From positions 2,736,501-2,800,500 of the forward strand of contig NZ_CP029289.2 of NCBI RefSeq assembly GCF_003201835.2: a stretch of 64,000 nucleotides of DNA, read 5' to 3'. Below, piece by piece: positions 8,358 through 16,305 of the stretch. Below the pieces are notes generated by a model. That model ran no database searches. It was not told the origin of the DNA and worked only from the letters and a program-made list of their open reading frames with translations. The position numbers were made by a program, and so were the translations under genes. Every line of letters begins with the position of its first letter. Positions within the stretch are counted from its first letter, which is position 1. This stretch comes from Acidianus brierleyi. GTDB taxonomy: Archaea > Thermoproteota > Thermoprotei_A > Sulfolobales > Sulfolobaceae.

Positions 8358-8518
8358 AGTAAGTTACTTACTAGGGAGTAAGTAAAACGTTATTTAATCC
8401 TGAACAGAAAGATAATTTGAAAGATATTTTAGCAGAGAAACTGAAATCTCATCATTTCAAAATCACTAATTCAGTATTCTATTTTTATTGCGTTTTATTA
8501 TCGTTAATCTGTTATTAA
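8358..8518 (+). pseudogene. 5' relic of a COG1672-type archaeal ATPase gene with its upstream palindrome
   Basis: The palindrome AGTAAG-TTA-CTTACT (8358-8372) is followed by GGGAGTAAGTAAAACG and a frame reading LFNPEQKDNLKDIL from 8390. The intact ATPase gene at 62820 has the same layout (palindrome, GGGGGTAAGTTTCACG, LFDPRPKDKLKDIF). Homology fades after about 20 codons and there is no P-loop, so only the promoter and N-terminus survive. The remainder of the 8218-8591 spacer holds nothing else recognisable. Confidence 0.6.
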
Positions 8519-8591
8519 TATAATCGATTTTCTCTATATAATCGTGTCCATATCTTAAAAATAAATATATTATAATTATACAATAAAAATA

Positions 8592-9038
8592 TTAAATTGG
8601 AGACGGAGAAGAAACCCCTTCAATCTTTTTCATATATTCTTTATACATACATCTATCTTGAATAACAATTAATCCAGCCTTTCTTGCCTTTTCAGCAGCT
8701 TCGTCATTTCTTATTCCCTCTTGTAGCCATATTACTTTTACGTCTCCTTTTTGTTTTACCCTTTCTAAAACTTCATCTACTATTTTAGGAACTTCTGATG
8801 ACGGTCTAAAAACTTCTACAACTTCAATTTTTTCAGGAACATCTAATATGGATTTATAGCTTTTTCTTCCTAAAATTTCATTAACTGTAGGATTTACTGG
8901 AATTACGTTATATCCTTTTGAAATTAGAAATTTAGGTACTTGATGCGAAGGTTTAGAAGGATCTTTAGAAAATCCTATTGTAGCTATATTCTTATATCCC
9001 TTAAGAACATTTAATATCTCATTTTCTTCGTTATCCAT
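8592..9038 (-). CDS. CoA-binding domain protein (YccU/COG1832-like)
   Basis: A 148-residue single Rossmann-type CoA-binding domain. Motifs in order: IATIGFSKDPSKPSHQVPKF, GYNVIPVNPTVNEILGRKSY, VVEVFRPSSEVPKIV and VIWLQEGIRNDEA, ending in the Cys-containing QDRCMY segment. These match YccU-like proteins, which bind CoA but have no established catalytic role. Length and start (ATG) fit the family. Monocistronic. Confidence 0.85.
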   Translation of the reverse strand: MDNEENEILNVLKGYKNIATIGFSKDPSKPSHQVPKFLISKGYNVIPVNPTVNEILGRKSYKSILDVPEKIEVVEVFRPSSEVPKIVDEVLERVKQKGDVKVIWLQEGIRNDEAAEKARKAGLIVIQDRCMYKEYMKKIEGVSSPSPI

Positions 9039-9176
9039 AATTATACTTTAATACCTATCTTTTTAAATCTATTTGCCTTATGTAACATAAAATTTAATAT
9101 TAATATTATTAATTTATCAAATATTTTAAAAGGAGATTGATTAGTTAATAACAAGCATCACGGATATAAAACTTCC

Positions 9177-9764
9177 TTAAATCTTCAGTGGCCATATTTT
9201 AGATTCTTCCAATTTTTTATTTCCAGTATATCCACAAATTCCAACTCTCGGAGAATTAGGTATGTATTTATCCGAAGTACTGTATCTGGTTAAAGGATTA
9301 TCATTTCTACCTAAAATATAGATGTATTTGTCCTTTATCTTTACACTGCTAATAACTTCTAGTTTAAGTTCAGTACTATTCCCATAATCGTACGTGTACT
9401 CGAAATAGAGACCCTTATTCAATATTTCTGAGAGTTTTGTCTTCATAGATTTCTTGCCGTCGTAATCTACAACAAAATCTGAAGGATATGTGATTTCATT
9501 TATTCTGAATTCGCTAGCGTGACCACAACAATCTACCCAAATATCTCTTATGAATTTATCTAAATCTTCTAAAGTATAATCTAAAGGAACTGCAACGTAA
9601 AGCCAATAATAAGCAGAATATTTATCCTTAATTTTTATAAGGTACGCGTCTATTTCTCCTTTTAGAACATCATTAACTTTACTGCATTTTGAGAAATGCT
9701 TAACGGCCATCGAAGTACTTATTTTAGTATTACAGAATATGCATTTTCCCCATGTAGATAGCAT
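9177..9764 (-). CDS. pRiA4b ORF-3-like protein with N-terminal Cys/His motif
   Basis: 195 residues. The N-terminus has a possible zinc finger (CIFC near residues 8-11, then KHFSKC). The body shows LEDLDKFIRDIWVDCCGHASEF and YDYGNSTELKLEV, which match the plasmid pRiA4b ORF-3 family, where the YDYGD-x-W/L segment is typical. Function is unknown; members are common near mobile DNA. It is not next to an intact transposase here. Confidence 0.65.
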   Translation of the reverse strand: MLSTWGKCIFCNTKISTSMAVKHFSKCSKVNDVLKGEIDAYLIKIKDKYSAYYWLYVAVPLDYTLEDLDKFIRDIWVDCCGHASEFRINEITYPSDFVVDYDGKKSMKTKLSEILNKGLYFEYTYDYGNSTELKLEVISSVKIKDKYIYILGRNDNPLTRYSTSDKYIPNSPRVGICGYTGNKKLEESKIWPLKI

Positions 9765-9819
9765 ATTGTAATTATATATTTTCCATATTTATTCCTTGTC
9801 CATCTACAAGCTAGCTGCC

Positions 9820-9850
9820 ACTAGTATTTTCCTAAATAGGAAGTACTAGT
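9820..9850. repeat. imperfect hairpin with TACTAGT arms
   Basis: The seven terminal bases ACTAGTA (9820-9826) pair with TACTAGT (9844-9850), and inner CCTA/TAGG pair around a short loop. The right arm continues as AGGAAGTACTAGTGATGAT, a motif that recurs in similar form near 60481-60497 (other strand) and 62710-62730. Confidence 0.45.
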
Positions 9851-9900
9851 GATGATACGTCATAAGCTTATTAGTTAAATGTATGCTATTAATTTAAATA

Positions 9901-10280
9901 ATGTCTAACATTAATCTTCTATCTGCAGCCGATTTATTAGTTAAGGAAGCTGATGAATTGCTTGAAAAGGGGACGTAGTGCAAGCGCCAGAAAAGTACTA
10001 TAAGGCAGAAGAGGCAGTAAAACTGATGGTTAAGTTGTTAAACCTGAATGACATACTACAAAAAGTAAAGAAAGAAGATTATTGGGGTTTAGGAATTTTA
10101 CATGATGCTGTAATTCAAATATCTCAAAAATTAGGTAATGAGAAAGTAATTGAACTTTGGAAGTCAGCTATAGCAATATTCACTGCTAACTTATCTAAAG
10201 ATATCCTTAGTGTAGAAGCAGAAAAAGTGAAGGAACTTGTCGAACTCTCAGATAAGATCGCTAATCTTAAATTGGATTAA
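9901..10280 (+). pseudogene. PaREP1-family protein gene with a one-base frameshift in a G run
   Basis: ATG at 9901 opens MSNINLLSAADLLVKEADEL and stops at TAG 9976. A second frame continues with DVVQAPEKYYKAEEAVKLM to the stop at 10278-10280. Compared with the intact paralogue at 60712 (EADELLSKNDIIQASEKYYRA), the two pieces join if the GGGG run at 9969-9972 had one more G. PaREP1 proteins are small helical archaeal proteins related to HEPN-like folds, of unclear function. This may be a true mutation, a sequencing error in a homopolymer, or frameshifting; the downstream frame is otherwise intact. Confidence 0.7.
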
Positions 10281-10290
10281 GGAAGCTGAT

Positions 10291-10388
10291 GCTTAGTGGG
10301 CTACTTCAATTTTTATCAGAAATAACGTTCAACTTACTTTTAATCAAACGCTAGATTTAGAATTTATCTTGATCTAGTTCAAAACATA
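10291..10388 (-). repeat. part of dispersed TIR repeat (family A), split by an insertion
   Basis: Reverse-complement match to the repeat at 53640-53773, sharing for example TTACTTTTAATCAAACG and TAGAATTTATCTTGATCTAG. The other end of the same copy is at 12110-12138, so the 1.7 kb between the halves was inserted into it. Confidence 0.65.
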
Positions 10389-10394
10389 GTGAAC

Positions 10395-11655
10395 TACTCC
10401 GCCCTAACGGACGTGGCTTCCTGCTTCAAAGCCGAGGCTTGCCAAAGGTAGAGGTCTCAGCTCCACAGGCACTAAGGGTCGTTCCGACCCCGATCTTCTT
10501 AGGATGTTGAGGGAAGCATTATAATCACGATCAGCGACCCAACCGCACTTGGGACAGACAAACACACGATCAGCCAAAGTTAAGTCCTTCTTAACATGTC
10601 CGCACCTAGCACAAGTCATTGAAGTAAAAGCAGGATCCACTAGAGTGAGTTTCTTACCGTACTTCCCAAGTTGATATCTCATGACACTCCTAAGCTCATG
10701 AATAGCAACATCGTGTAACCTCATCCTCAGCCTTCGAAGAGACTTACCAACAAGTTGCTTAACGCGAATGTCCTCCATTACGAGAACATCATAATGCTCA
10801 GCAAAATACTTACCAAGTTTCATGTACATGTCCTTCCTAAGGTTCTTCAAGTGTTCGTGAGCCCTCGCTAGACGAATCTTTGCCTTAAACCAGTTGCGTG
10901 ACAAGAACTTCTTCCGTGAGAGAGCTTTATGAAGCCTCTTCATCTTATTGAGTGCCTTCTCATAAGGCCTCTGGTTGGGGACATATTCCCCGTCAGAGGT
11001 AGTGAGAAGTTTCTCTACGCCAACGTCCACAGCAACTACTTTGTTTGTCTTGGGGAGTTGAGGATACTCTTGATCCACAACGAAAGTAATGTAAACTCTC
11101 CCTGATGATGTTAACTTGATTACTACCCTCTTTACCTTGTCTAGCGGGAAGTCCCTATGGACAACGACGTTGAAGATCCCTAGGTTTGACAGCTGAAGCG
11201 TTATTACCTTCTTCTTGTTCTTCTTGCTTTTCGTCCTTATTTCTCTCACCTTCAGGACTTTCCAACCTGACTGAGGGTATACTAGTGAGTACCACTTGTG
11301 TGCTTTCTTTTCCTTTGGGTAACGTGCTAACCCATAGAAGAACCTCTGTCTAGCGTCGTAGAATCTGTCTGCAATCTGCTGCAGTGTTTGGGAATATAGA
11401 TGTTGATATTGTTCATCCTGTTTTCTCAGATCGAGAGCTAGTTGCCTCAACTCCGTCTTAGTGAGTCCTTTTCCATCTCTTTCATGAAAATAGATGTCTG
11501 TCCAACGTAGGGTGTTGTATACTTCTGACGCTAACCTCAACTGGGCTTTTAACGCCCTCAATGTTTGTTCGTCAGTGTATGCTCTAAAGCGTAACCCTAC
11601 GTCGGACATTAATAGGGTATTTGAAAAAGAAGTATATAAGCTTTACAAAGGGGGC
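10395..11655 (-). mobile_element. TnpB-only transposon (IS200/IS605-group), 1261 bp
   Basis: The boundaries come from the empty site in the other IS110 copy: GTGAAC (10389-10394) continues with TCCTAC (11656-11661), matching GTAGGAGTTCAC at 33375-33386. The left end starts GCCCCCTTTGTA and the right end stops at ...TTAGGGCGGAGTA, both shared with the miniature element at 31647-31909. There is no TnpA, so mobility needs a trans-acting transposase. Confidence 0.75.
10404..11609 (-). CDS. tnpB: TnpB RNA-guided endonuclease
   Basis: 401 residues with a complete RuvC-like core: first Asp in VAVDVGVEKL, Glu in LVMEDIRVK, the zinc ribbon CARCGHVKK...CPKCGW, and the last Asp in ADRDYNASLNI. The enzyme is guided by an RNA (omega-RNA) made from the 3' end of its own transcript and cuts DNA next to a target-adjacent motif; the guide would correspond to the flank next to 10395. 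The 3' coding end (ERPLVPVELRPLPLAS) is highly conserved at nucleotide level with the relic at 31647-31909, as expected if it also encodes RNA structure. The start is ATG at 11607-11609. Confidence 0.9.
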   Translation of the reverse strand: MSDVGLRFRAYTDEQTLRALKAQLRLASEVYNTLRWTDIYFHERDGKGLTKTELRQLALDLRKQDEQYQHLYSQTLQQIADRFYDARQRFFYGLARYPKEKKAHKWYSLVYPQSGWKVLKVREIRTKSKKNKKKVITLQLSNLGIFNVVVHRDFPLDKVKRVVIKLTSSGRVYITFVVDQEYPQLPKTNKVVAVDVGVEKLLTTSDGEYVPNQRPYEKALNKMKRLHKALSRKKFLSRNWFKAKIRLARAHEHLKNLRKDMYMKLGKYFAEHYDVLVMEDIRVKQLVGKSLRRLRMRLHDVAIHELRSVMRYQLGKYGKKLTLVDPAFTSMTCARCGHVKKDLTLADRVFVCPKCGWVADRDYNASLNILRRSGSERPLVPVELRPLPLASLGFEAGSHVR

Positions 11656-11960
11656 TCCTACGGTGATTTTCACGAACAACACTCCTAAACAAGAAGACAA
11701 GCTTTACAAGAGTAAAACTTTTATAAAGAGAACAAGAAAATAACACAAGCCGAAAGTGAACATGGGGATAAAACCCCGTTGGATAGGCTGGCTATACGTC
11801 CCCGCGATCTAACATGTGGGACAACATCCCGAGTAGGAGCGTGCAAAAATTTAAGGGGACGTTCTCATAGTTAGTTCGCACTATCTCCTAACAAAATTAA
11901 CAATACAACGCGTATTATAGAAAAATTCAAGAATCAGAAAAAGAGTATTACACATACAAA
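11656..11960 (+). ncRNA. IS110 left-end non-coding region, putative bridge RNA locus
   Basis: About 300 nt upstream of the former transposase start, nearly identical to the reverse complement of 33082-33380. IS110-family elements encode a bridge RNA with target- and donor-binding loops in this position. It contains the hairpin-forming GGGGATAAAACCCC (11764-11777), followed by a short stretch that differs between the copies (GTTGGATA at 11778-11785 here, ATGTGGTA in the other). RNA identity and ends are inferred. Confidence 0.45.
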
Positions 11961-12109
11961 GTGAAGATCCTAAAGTTAACCTCTATCGAGTGGTTTCCTC
12001 GGCTCTTCAAGCTATCGCCTAGCCATGTTAGAGGCAAAGCATGTGGAGCCTATCCATCTCCACCCTTACGGATGGAGTCTTCCGCCCCCTTTGAACCCCT
12101 TGTTAAGAT

Positions 12110-12138
12110 AAAATTCAACAGTCCACAAAGCACTTGAA
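12110..12138 (-). repeat. remaining end of the split family A repeat
   Basis: AAAATTCAACAGTCCACAAAGCACTT is the reverse complement of the AGTGCTTTGTGGAC terminus seen at 53642-53655. Together with 10291-10388 it reconstitutes one repeat copy. Confidence 0.6.
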
Positions 12139-12247
12139 AATGAATTATAATGAAAATTCTAAAATTAAGAAGAATTTATTATCATCAATTTCTGAAAATG
12201 GTAAATTTTATCTGAAAAATTGATAATCTTCTAGGCAATTCTTTATC

Positions 12248-13246
12248 TTACAATAAATCAGCAATATGAACTACTTTGCTGTATCTCATCATAGCCAAAC
12301 TACATGATGGATTGGTTGAGATAACTGTATTTGCACCACTTTCCTTAACCTTCTCCTCTTTTACCTTCATTATTTTATCCGAAAGTTCTCCTTGAAAGAC
12401 AAAATACGATCCCCCTGCACCGCATTCAAAAGAAGGATCTTCCATTTCCTTTATTTTTATGCCCATTCTATTTAATACTTCTCTATTATATTTTGTTATT
12501 CCTATAAGATTTGCGTGGCATGGATCATGAACAGTAACTTCTGAATTTATTTTAGGTAAAGGCATGTTATACTTTACAAGGAACTCTGAAAAATCGTATA
12601 CGTTAATTCCCATCTCTTTCATGTGAGCAGTACAATTTGACGATAATGAAACTACTATTTTCCCTTTAAATTCTTCTTTTAATTTCTGAGCTATTTGTAA
12701 AGCTCTGTCTTTCTCTCCTTCTGCATAGTGAGGAAGACCGCAACATCCATTATAAATGCTTACTGTGAAATACTTTTTAAGATAATTGAACGCCTTCTCT
12801 ACGGTTTTTCTAAAAACAACTGAAGTAATACATCCTGGGAAGAGTATAATTTGAGCGTTTTTATCGTTACTAATAAGTGGAGGAAAAGATTCTGGAATAA
12901 ACTTTGATATTCTATACATTATCCCTTTATTTGAATGTTTAGCAATTTTTAGCGAGGTATATAAAAGATTCGAGTTTTCTAATATTCTATGAATTGTTTT
13001 CTTAAGGAAATCTGCTTTTCTCACTGAGGATATGGACTCACCGTATTCGACACCGCTAGGGCATGCAGCTTCACATCTCCTGCAGAATACGCAAGTCTCT
13101 ATTCCCTCACTGGGTATTCCTAATTTAACTGCCAATATTCTTCCTCTCGGTGAATGAATTTCGGATCTTGTTATAACGTAAGTTGGACATGCTTCTAAGC
13201 AAAAGCCGCAATGAACGCACTTCTCTAATCCCATTCCCATAACCAC
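12248..13246 (-). CDS. glcF: glycolate/lactate oxidase-type iron-sulfur subunit (GlcF-like)
   Basis: 332 residues. Two N-terminal 4Fe-4S motifs are present: CVHCGFCLEACPTY and CVFCRRCEAACPSG. They are followed by two cysteine-rich (CCG) domains: FPGCITS...YNGCCGLPHYAEG, and DPCHANL...ECGAGGSY. In the second domain the usual CCG is ECG, so one Cys is missing. With the FAD subunit encoded just upstream (overlap 22 bp) it would oxidise glycolate or D-lactate and pass electrons to the quinone pool at the membrane. The probable true start is MGMGLEKCVHC or close to it. Confidence 0.85.
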   Translation of the reverse strand: MVMGMGLEKCVHCGFCLEACPTYVITRSEIHSPRGRILAVKLGIPSEGIETCVFCRRCEAACPSGVEYGESISSVRKADFLKKTIHRILENSNLLYTSLKIAKHSNKGIMYRISKFIPESFPPLISNDKNAQIILFPGCITSVVFRKTVEKAFNYLKKYFTVSIYNGCCGLPHYAEGEKDRALQIAQKLKEEFKGKIVVSLSSNCTAHMKEMGINVYDFSEFLVKYNMPLPKINSEVTVHDPCHANLIGITKYNREVLNRMGIKIKEMEDPSFECGAGGSYFVFQGELSDKIMKVKEEKVKESGANTVISTNPSCSLAMMRYSKVVHIADLL

Positions 13247-14601
13247 TTTACAACTTGATTTTCAGGGGCGCATTTATTTTTTATTATTGACTTACATGGA
13301 TTTAAAAGTCCTTTTGGATCAAAAGTTTTCCTGAGTCTATCCATAACTTCCATATCTGTTTCCGAGTAATATTTTTCTAGAAATTTGACTTTTTCAGTTC
13401 CTATCCCATGTTCACCAGAAGGTACTCCACCCATAAGTATGGCAAGCTCAGTTATTTCACTGCCAGCTTGAATTGCCCTTCTTAAACTATCTTTATCCTC
13501 TGGATCGTAAGGTATTAAAGGATGTAAGTTACCATCTCCAGCATGAAATACGTTTGCTATCATCACTCCCTTTTCTTTAGAAATTTTTCCAACTTTATTC
13601 ATTATTTCCGGTAAGTCCTTTCTAGGTACATTACAATCTAACGTCAAGTAAGCTGGCGAAATAACTCCCATGGCTGGAAATGCTCCCTTCCTAGCATTCC
13701 AATATTTTCCATCGTCTTCAGGAGTCATGTATTCTCCCTCCAGATTTTTGATTACTGAAATAATTTTCTCATATTCTTCTTTAACGTCGTCCTCATTTCC
13801 GTCTAATTCAATTAATAAAACATTAGATATAGGTAATCCAGCCTTGTATTTACTCTTTTCTACAACTTCAACAGAATATTTATCCATCATTTCTAAAGCT
13901 GAAGGAATTACCCCAGACTTGAAAATGTTTATTACCGCTTCTGACGCATCTTCTACTGTTGAGAATATTCCTATAATTGTTTTCCTGGCTTTAGGTTTCG
14001 GAAATAATTTTAATCTAGCTCTTAGTACAGCACCTAAAGTTCCCTCAGCTCCTATAAATATTGACGTTGGATTAAAAAATGGCGAAGAATTGAAGTATTC
14101 CACTTTTCCATTGGGCAAAATAACTTTTACAGATACTACACTATTAAACGTTGGGCCGTACTTTATTACATGAATACCTCCAGAATCATGAGAAATGTTA
14201 CCTCCTATAGATGATACAATGTAACTTGATGGGTCTGGTGCATAAAATAGATCTTGAGGAGAATTTCTTGTTACCATTATATTTGCAATCCCTGGTCCAA
14301 CTTCTATCTCTAATCCTTGAATTCCATAAACTTTGTTTAGTCTAGACATAGATATAACTACTTCACCATTCAGAGGAATTGTAGCACCACTAAGGCTAGT
14401 CCCAGAACCTCTAACTATGAATTTTCGCTCTTTAGAAATAAGTAATCTAAATACTTCGATGGCTTCTTCCTCATTGCCTGGGAGAACAACCATTGACGGG
14501 TTTCCTGAAACTGCAGTAAAACCATCAAAGGAATAAAGGATTTTTTCGTTGTCAGTAATTACCCAACGATCTCCAACTATTTTTCTTAGTTCATCTTCCA
14601 T
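13225..14601 (-). CDS. glcD: FAD-linked glycolate/D-lactate dehydrogenase (GlcD-like)
   Basis: 458 residues, normal for GlcD/D-LDH. The PCMH-type FAD domain has VVLPGNEEEAIEVFRLL, the RGSGTSLSGATIP loop, PDPSSYIVSSIGGNISHDSGG and GAEGTLGAV. The C-terminal FAD-oxidase domain has NVFHAGDGNLHPLI (metal/active-site His) and GGVPSGEHGIGTEKV. It overlaps the FeS subunit gene, so the two form one complex that converts glycolate to glyoxylate or D-lactate to pyruvate. Malate synthase 6 kb away would use the glyoxylate. Confidence 0.88.
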   Translation of the reverse strand: MEDELRKIVGDRWVITDNEKILYSFDGFTAVSGNPSMVVLPGNEEEAIEVFRLLISKERKFIVRGSGTSLSGATIPLNGEVVISMSRLNKVYGIQGLEIEVGPGIANIMVTRNSPQDLFYAPDPSSYIVSSIGGNISHDSGGIHVIKYGPTFNSVVSVKVILPNGKVEYFNSSPFFNPTSIFIGAEGTLGAVLRARLKLFPKPKARKTIIGIFSTVEDASEAVINIFKSGVIPSALEMMDKYSVEVVEKSKYKAGLPISNVLLIELDGNEDDVKEEYEKIISVIKNLEGEYMTPEDDGKYWNARKGAFPAMGVISPAYLTLDCNVPRKDLPEIMNKVGKISKEKGVMIANVFHAGDGNLHPLIPYDPEDKDSLRRAIQAGSEITELAILMGGVPSGEHGIGTEKVKFLEKYYSETDMEVMDRLRKTFDPKGLLNPCKSIIKNKCAPENQVVKWLWEWD

Positions 14602-14937
14602 AATTTATATAGAGAAAAAGAATAAATAAGAATTTCTTTAGAACTTACTTCCTTCTACTATTATTTCTTTATTTAGAGATATATTATTAAAGGAATATTT
14701 GCTTTTGGTAAAAACTCTACTGATAGTAGGTTATGCATTAAGGAACATAGGAGGAAATGTATCTTCTCCTTTCAAATTCTTCTGCTGGGATTACGAGAAA
14801 GCAACAACTTAATAAGTTACTTTCAATTAAGTTTAAATTTATAGTTCTCTTTAATGCAGATATAATCTTTTTTTACTAGTCCTATAAGACTAGTCTTATG
14901 AGACTATATATTAAGAGACGAGAAGAAAATAAGGAAC
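14602..14937. other. intergenic stretch with an ATPase-type palindrome
   Basis: Holds the perfect 16-bp palindrome ATAAGACTAGTCTTAT at 14884-14899, of the kind seen upstream of ATPase genes, followed by the ATPase relic. Nothing else is recognised between the glcD start and 14880. Confidence 0.55.
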
Positions 14938-15122
14938 ATAAAGAACTGGACTTTAATTTATGGTAGAAGGAAAACTGGGAAAAGTACTTTAGTAAAGAAG
15001 AACTTACGAATGGATTATTATGTTTTGATTGGAGATTCAAATAATGCTATAACCATAGATGATAAACTGAAGGAAAATCTTAAACTACAATGTCATTATT
15101 ACTTCTTATTCTTAGCCTCTTA
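14938..15122 (+). pseudogene. relic of an archaeal ATPase gene (P-loop region)
   Basis: A frame reading NIKNWTLIYGRRKTGKSTLVKK carries an intact Walker A (GRRKTGKST), then LRMDYYVLIGDSNNAITIDD and a stop at 15120-15122. Full-length relatives such as the gene at 47770-49014 have 400 residues, so only the N-terminal quarter survives and there is no start codon. Confidence 0.65.
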
Positions 15123-15168
15123 GTAGTATTTACTACTAGTTGAATTTTTCTTCAGTAAACTGGGGAGT

Positions 15169-15351
15169 TTATTCTATCTCAGCAATCACTAAAACTTTCT
15201 TGCCTGCTAACTTTTCTCCAATCTCTTTAGGGATGACGGCACTATAGTAAGGAACTTTCTCTTCACCCTTCTTATAATACTCCATAGAAAACAGCTTAAC
15301 ATTATTTAACTCCAATTTATCCTCATCAGTTATTATCATTAAACTCTTCAA
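15169..15351 (-). CDS. small hypothetical protein (60 residues)
   Basis: MKSLMIITDEDKLELNNVKLF... ends VLVIAEIE. It alternates short hydrophobic strands and charged turns, which suggests a compact beta-rich protein, but I recognise no family. It lies between the ATPase relic and the carotenoid cluster on the minus strand, with no overlapping gene. Confidence 0.45.
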   Translation of the reverse strand: MKSLMIITDEDKLELNNVKLFSMEYYKKGEEKVPYYSAVIPKEIGEKLAGKKVLVIAEIE

Positions 15352-15429
15352 CTCCTTATTTTCAAAGTCTTTAGAATATTCTATAGGAAAAGTTATAAAA
15401 TAAAATCCTTAATTCCGTCTATTATACCG

Positions 15430-16305
15430 TTATCCCCAAAGGAGATAGTTAAGATATACCTCGTTAACGAATGATCTATAAAATCTTAACTTGCCGAAAC
15501 CTAGGCTAGCTCCCCTTTCCTCGTTTATTCTAAAGTTCACGATTTCCATATCATTTCTCATCTTCATTGAAAGGTAAACGTCTTCATAACCGTTTATGAA
15601 AGTCTCGTCGAAAACTTTACCGTTTATCGCCCTTCTATTCAAAACCATGAAGCTTCCTCCGTTAACGAATGAGTCTTTCACCTCTCCAGCAAAGTTCCTC
15701 ATTAATCCTATCATTGAGTCTATTATAGTAAGAGTTGTAACTCCCAGCTTTGCACCATATTTCGTCTGAAGGTAACTGTAAACTTCTGCAGGAGGTATTT
15801 TCATAAACTTTCCAATGAAGTTCATTCCCTTCAGAAAGTAGGGTTTCACTTTAATCAAAGAAACCTTATAGGAGTGGTATCTAGAAGGTTTAGCTAGAAC
15901 CATTCCTTTGCTTGATGTAGAAAGTTCGTCTTTCAACTTCTTTAAGTTGTCTATACCATGAACGTCATCGTTAGAGATCACGACCCAACGAGGTGAACTT
16001 TCTAACGCAACAGACAACCCCTTGTTAACGCTCCTAGCGTAATTAAAGAAACTCCCTTTACTTTCAACCATCACGATCTTAGCTCCTGAGAATATTCTCA
16101 TCGATTCCTTGGCGCGTTCACTTTCCACGTCAGCCGTGGGTATCACCACAGCTATATCATCGTTACCCGTTTGCCACACTTTCATTTGTGCTGTATCTCT
16201 TTTTCTCATCCATTCTATTATAGAATTCCTATCCAGAGAGTATATTTTCTCCACAATTGAAGGGTCTTCACTTGAAAACATGTCCTCAATCATGCGGAAT
16301 TCCAA
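15430..16305 (-). CDS. family 2-type glycosyltransferase in the carotenoid cluster
   Basis: 291 residues with a GT-A-like layout: DDIAVVIPTADVES (nucleotide-binding strand), ARSVNKGL, WVVISNDDVHG (DxD-like metal site), and SFVNGGSFMVLNRRA with INGYEDVYLSMKM as acceptor/catalytic segment. It overlaps crtY by 16 nt and is last in crtB-crtY-GT. Because some Sulfolobus strains accumulate zeaxanthin glucosides, glycosylation of the hydroxylated carotenoid is the likely role; this is inferred from context. Confidence 0.7.
   Translation of the reverse strand: MEFRMIEDMFSSEDPSIVEKIYSLDRNSIIEWMRKRDTAQMKVWQTGNDDIAVVIPTADVESERAKESMRIFSGAKIVMVESKGSFFNYARSVNKGLSVALESSPRWVVISNDDVHGIDNLKKLKDELSTSSKGMVLAKPSRYHSYKVSLIKVKPYFLKGMNFIGKFMKIPPAEVYSYLQTKYGAKLGVTTLTIIDSMIGLMRNFAGEVKDSFVNGGSFMVLNRRAINGKVFDETFINGYEDVYLSMKMRNDMEIVNFRINEERGASLGFGKLRFYRSFVNEVYLNYLLWG

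Larger units (their letters stand above)
10389..12109 (-). mobile_element. IS110-family deletion derivative, itself interrupted by a TnpB element
   Basis: The segments 10389-10394 and 11656-12109 align with both ends of the longer IS110 element at 31588-33386. The left end (about 300 bp) is kept up to the transposase start, where the ATG has become ATA (TTACACATACAAAG). It is then fused directly to the last 18 or so codons of the transposase and the right end (GGCTCTTCAAGC...CTTGTTAAG). The coding middle, over 1 kb, is deleted. The edges lie in a family A repeat. It cannot encode a transposase and would move only in trans. Confidence 0.7.

Noticed and set aside
9969..9972. Programmed frameshifting in the PaREP1 gene
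   Set aside because: No downstream structure or slippery heptamer was evident and intact paralogues use one frame; a deletion is more likely.
13670..14173. Plus-strand 167-residue ORF
   Set aside because: Antisense shadow of the well-supported glcD gene.
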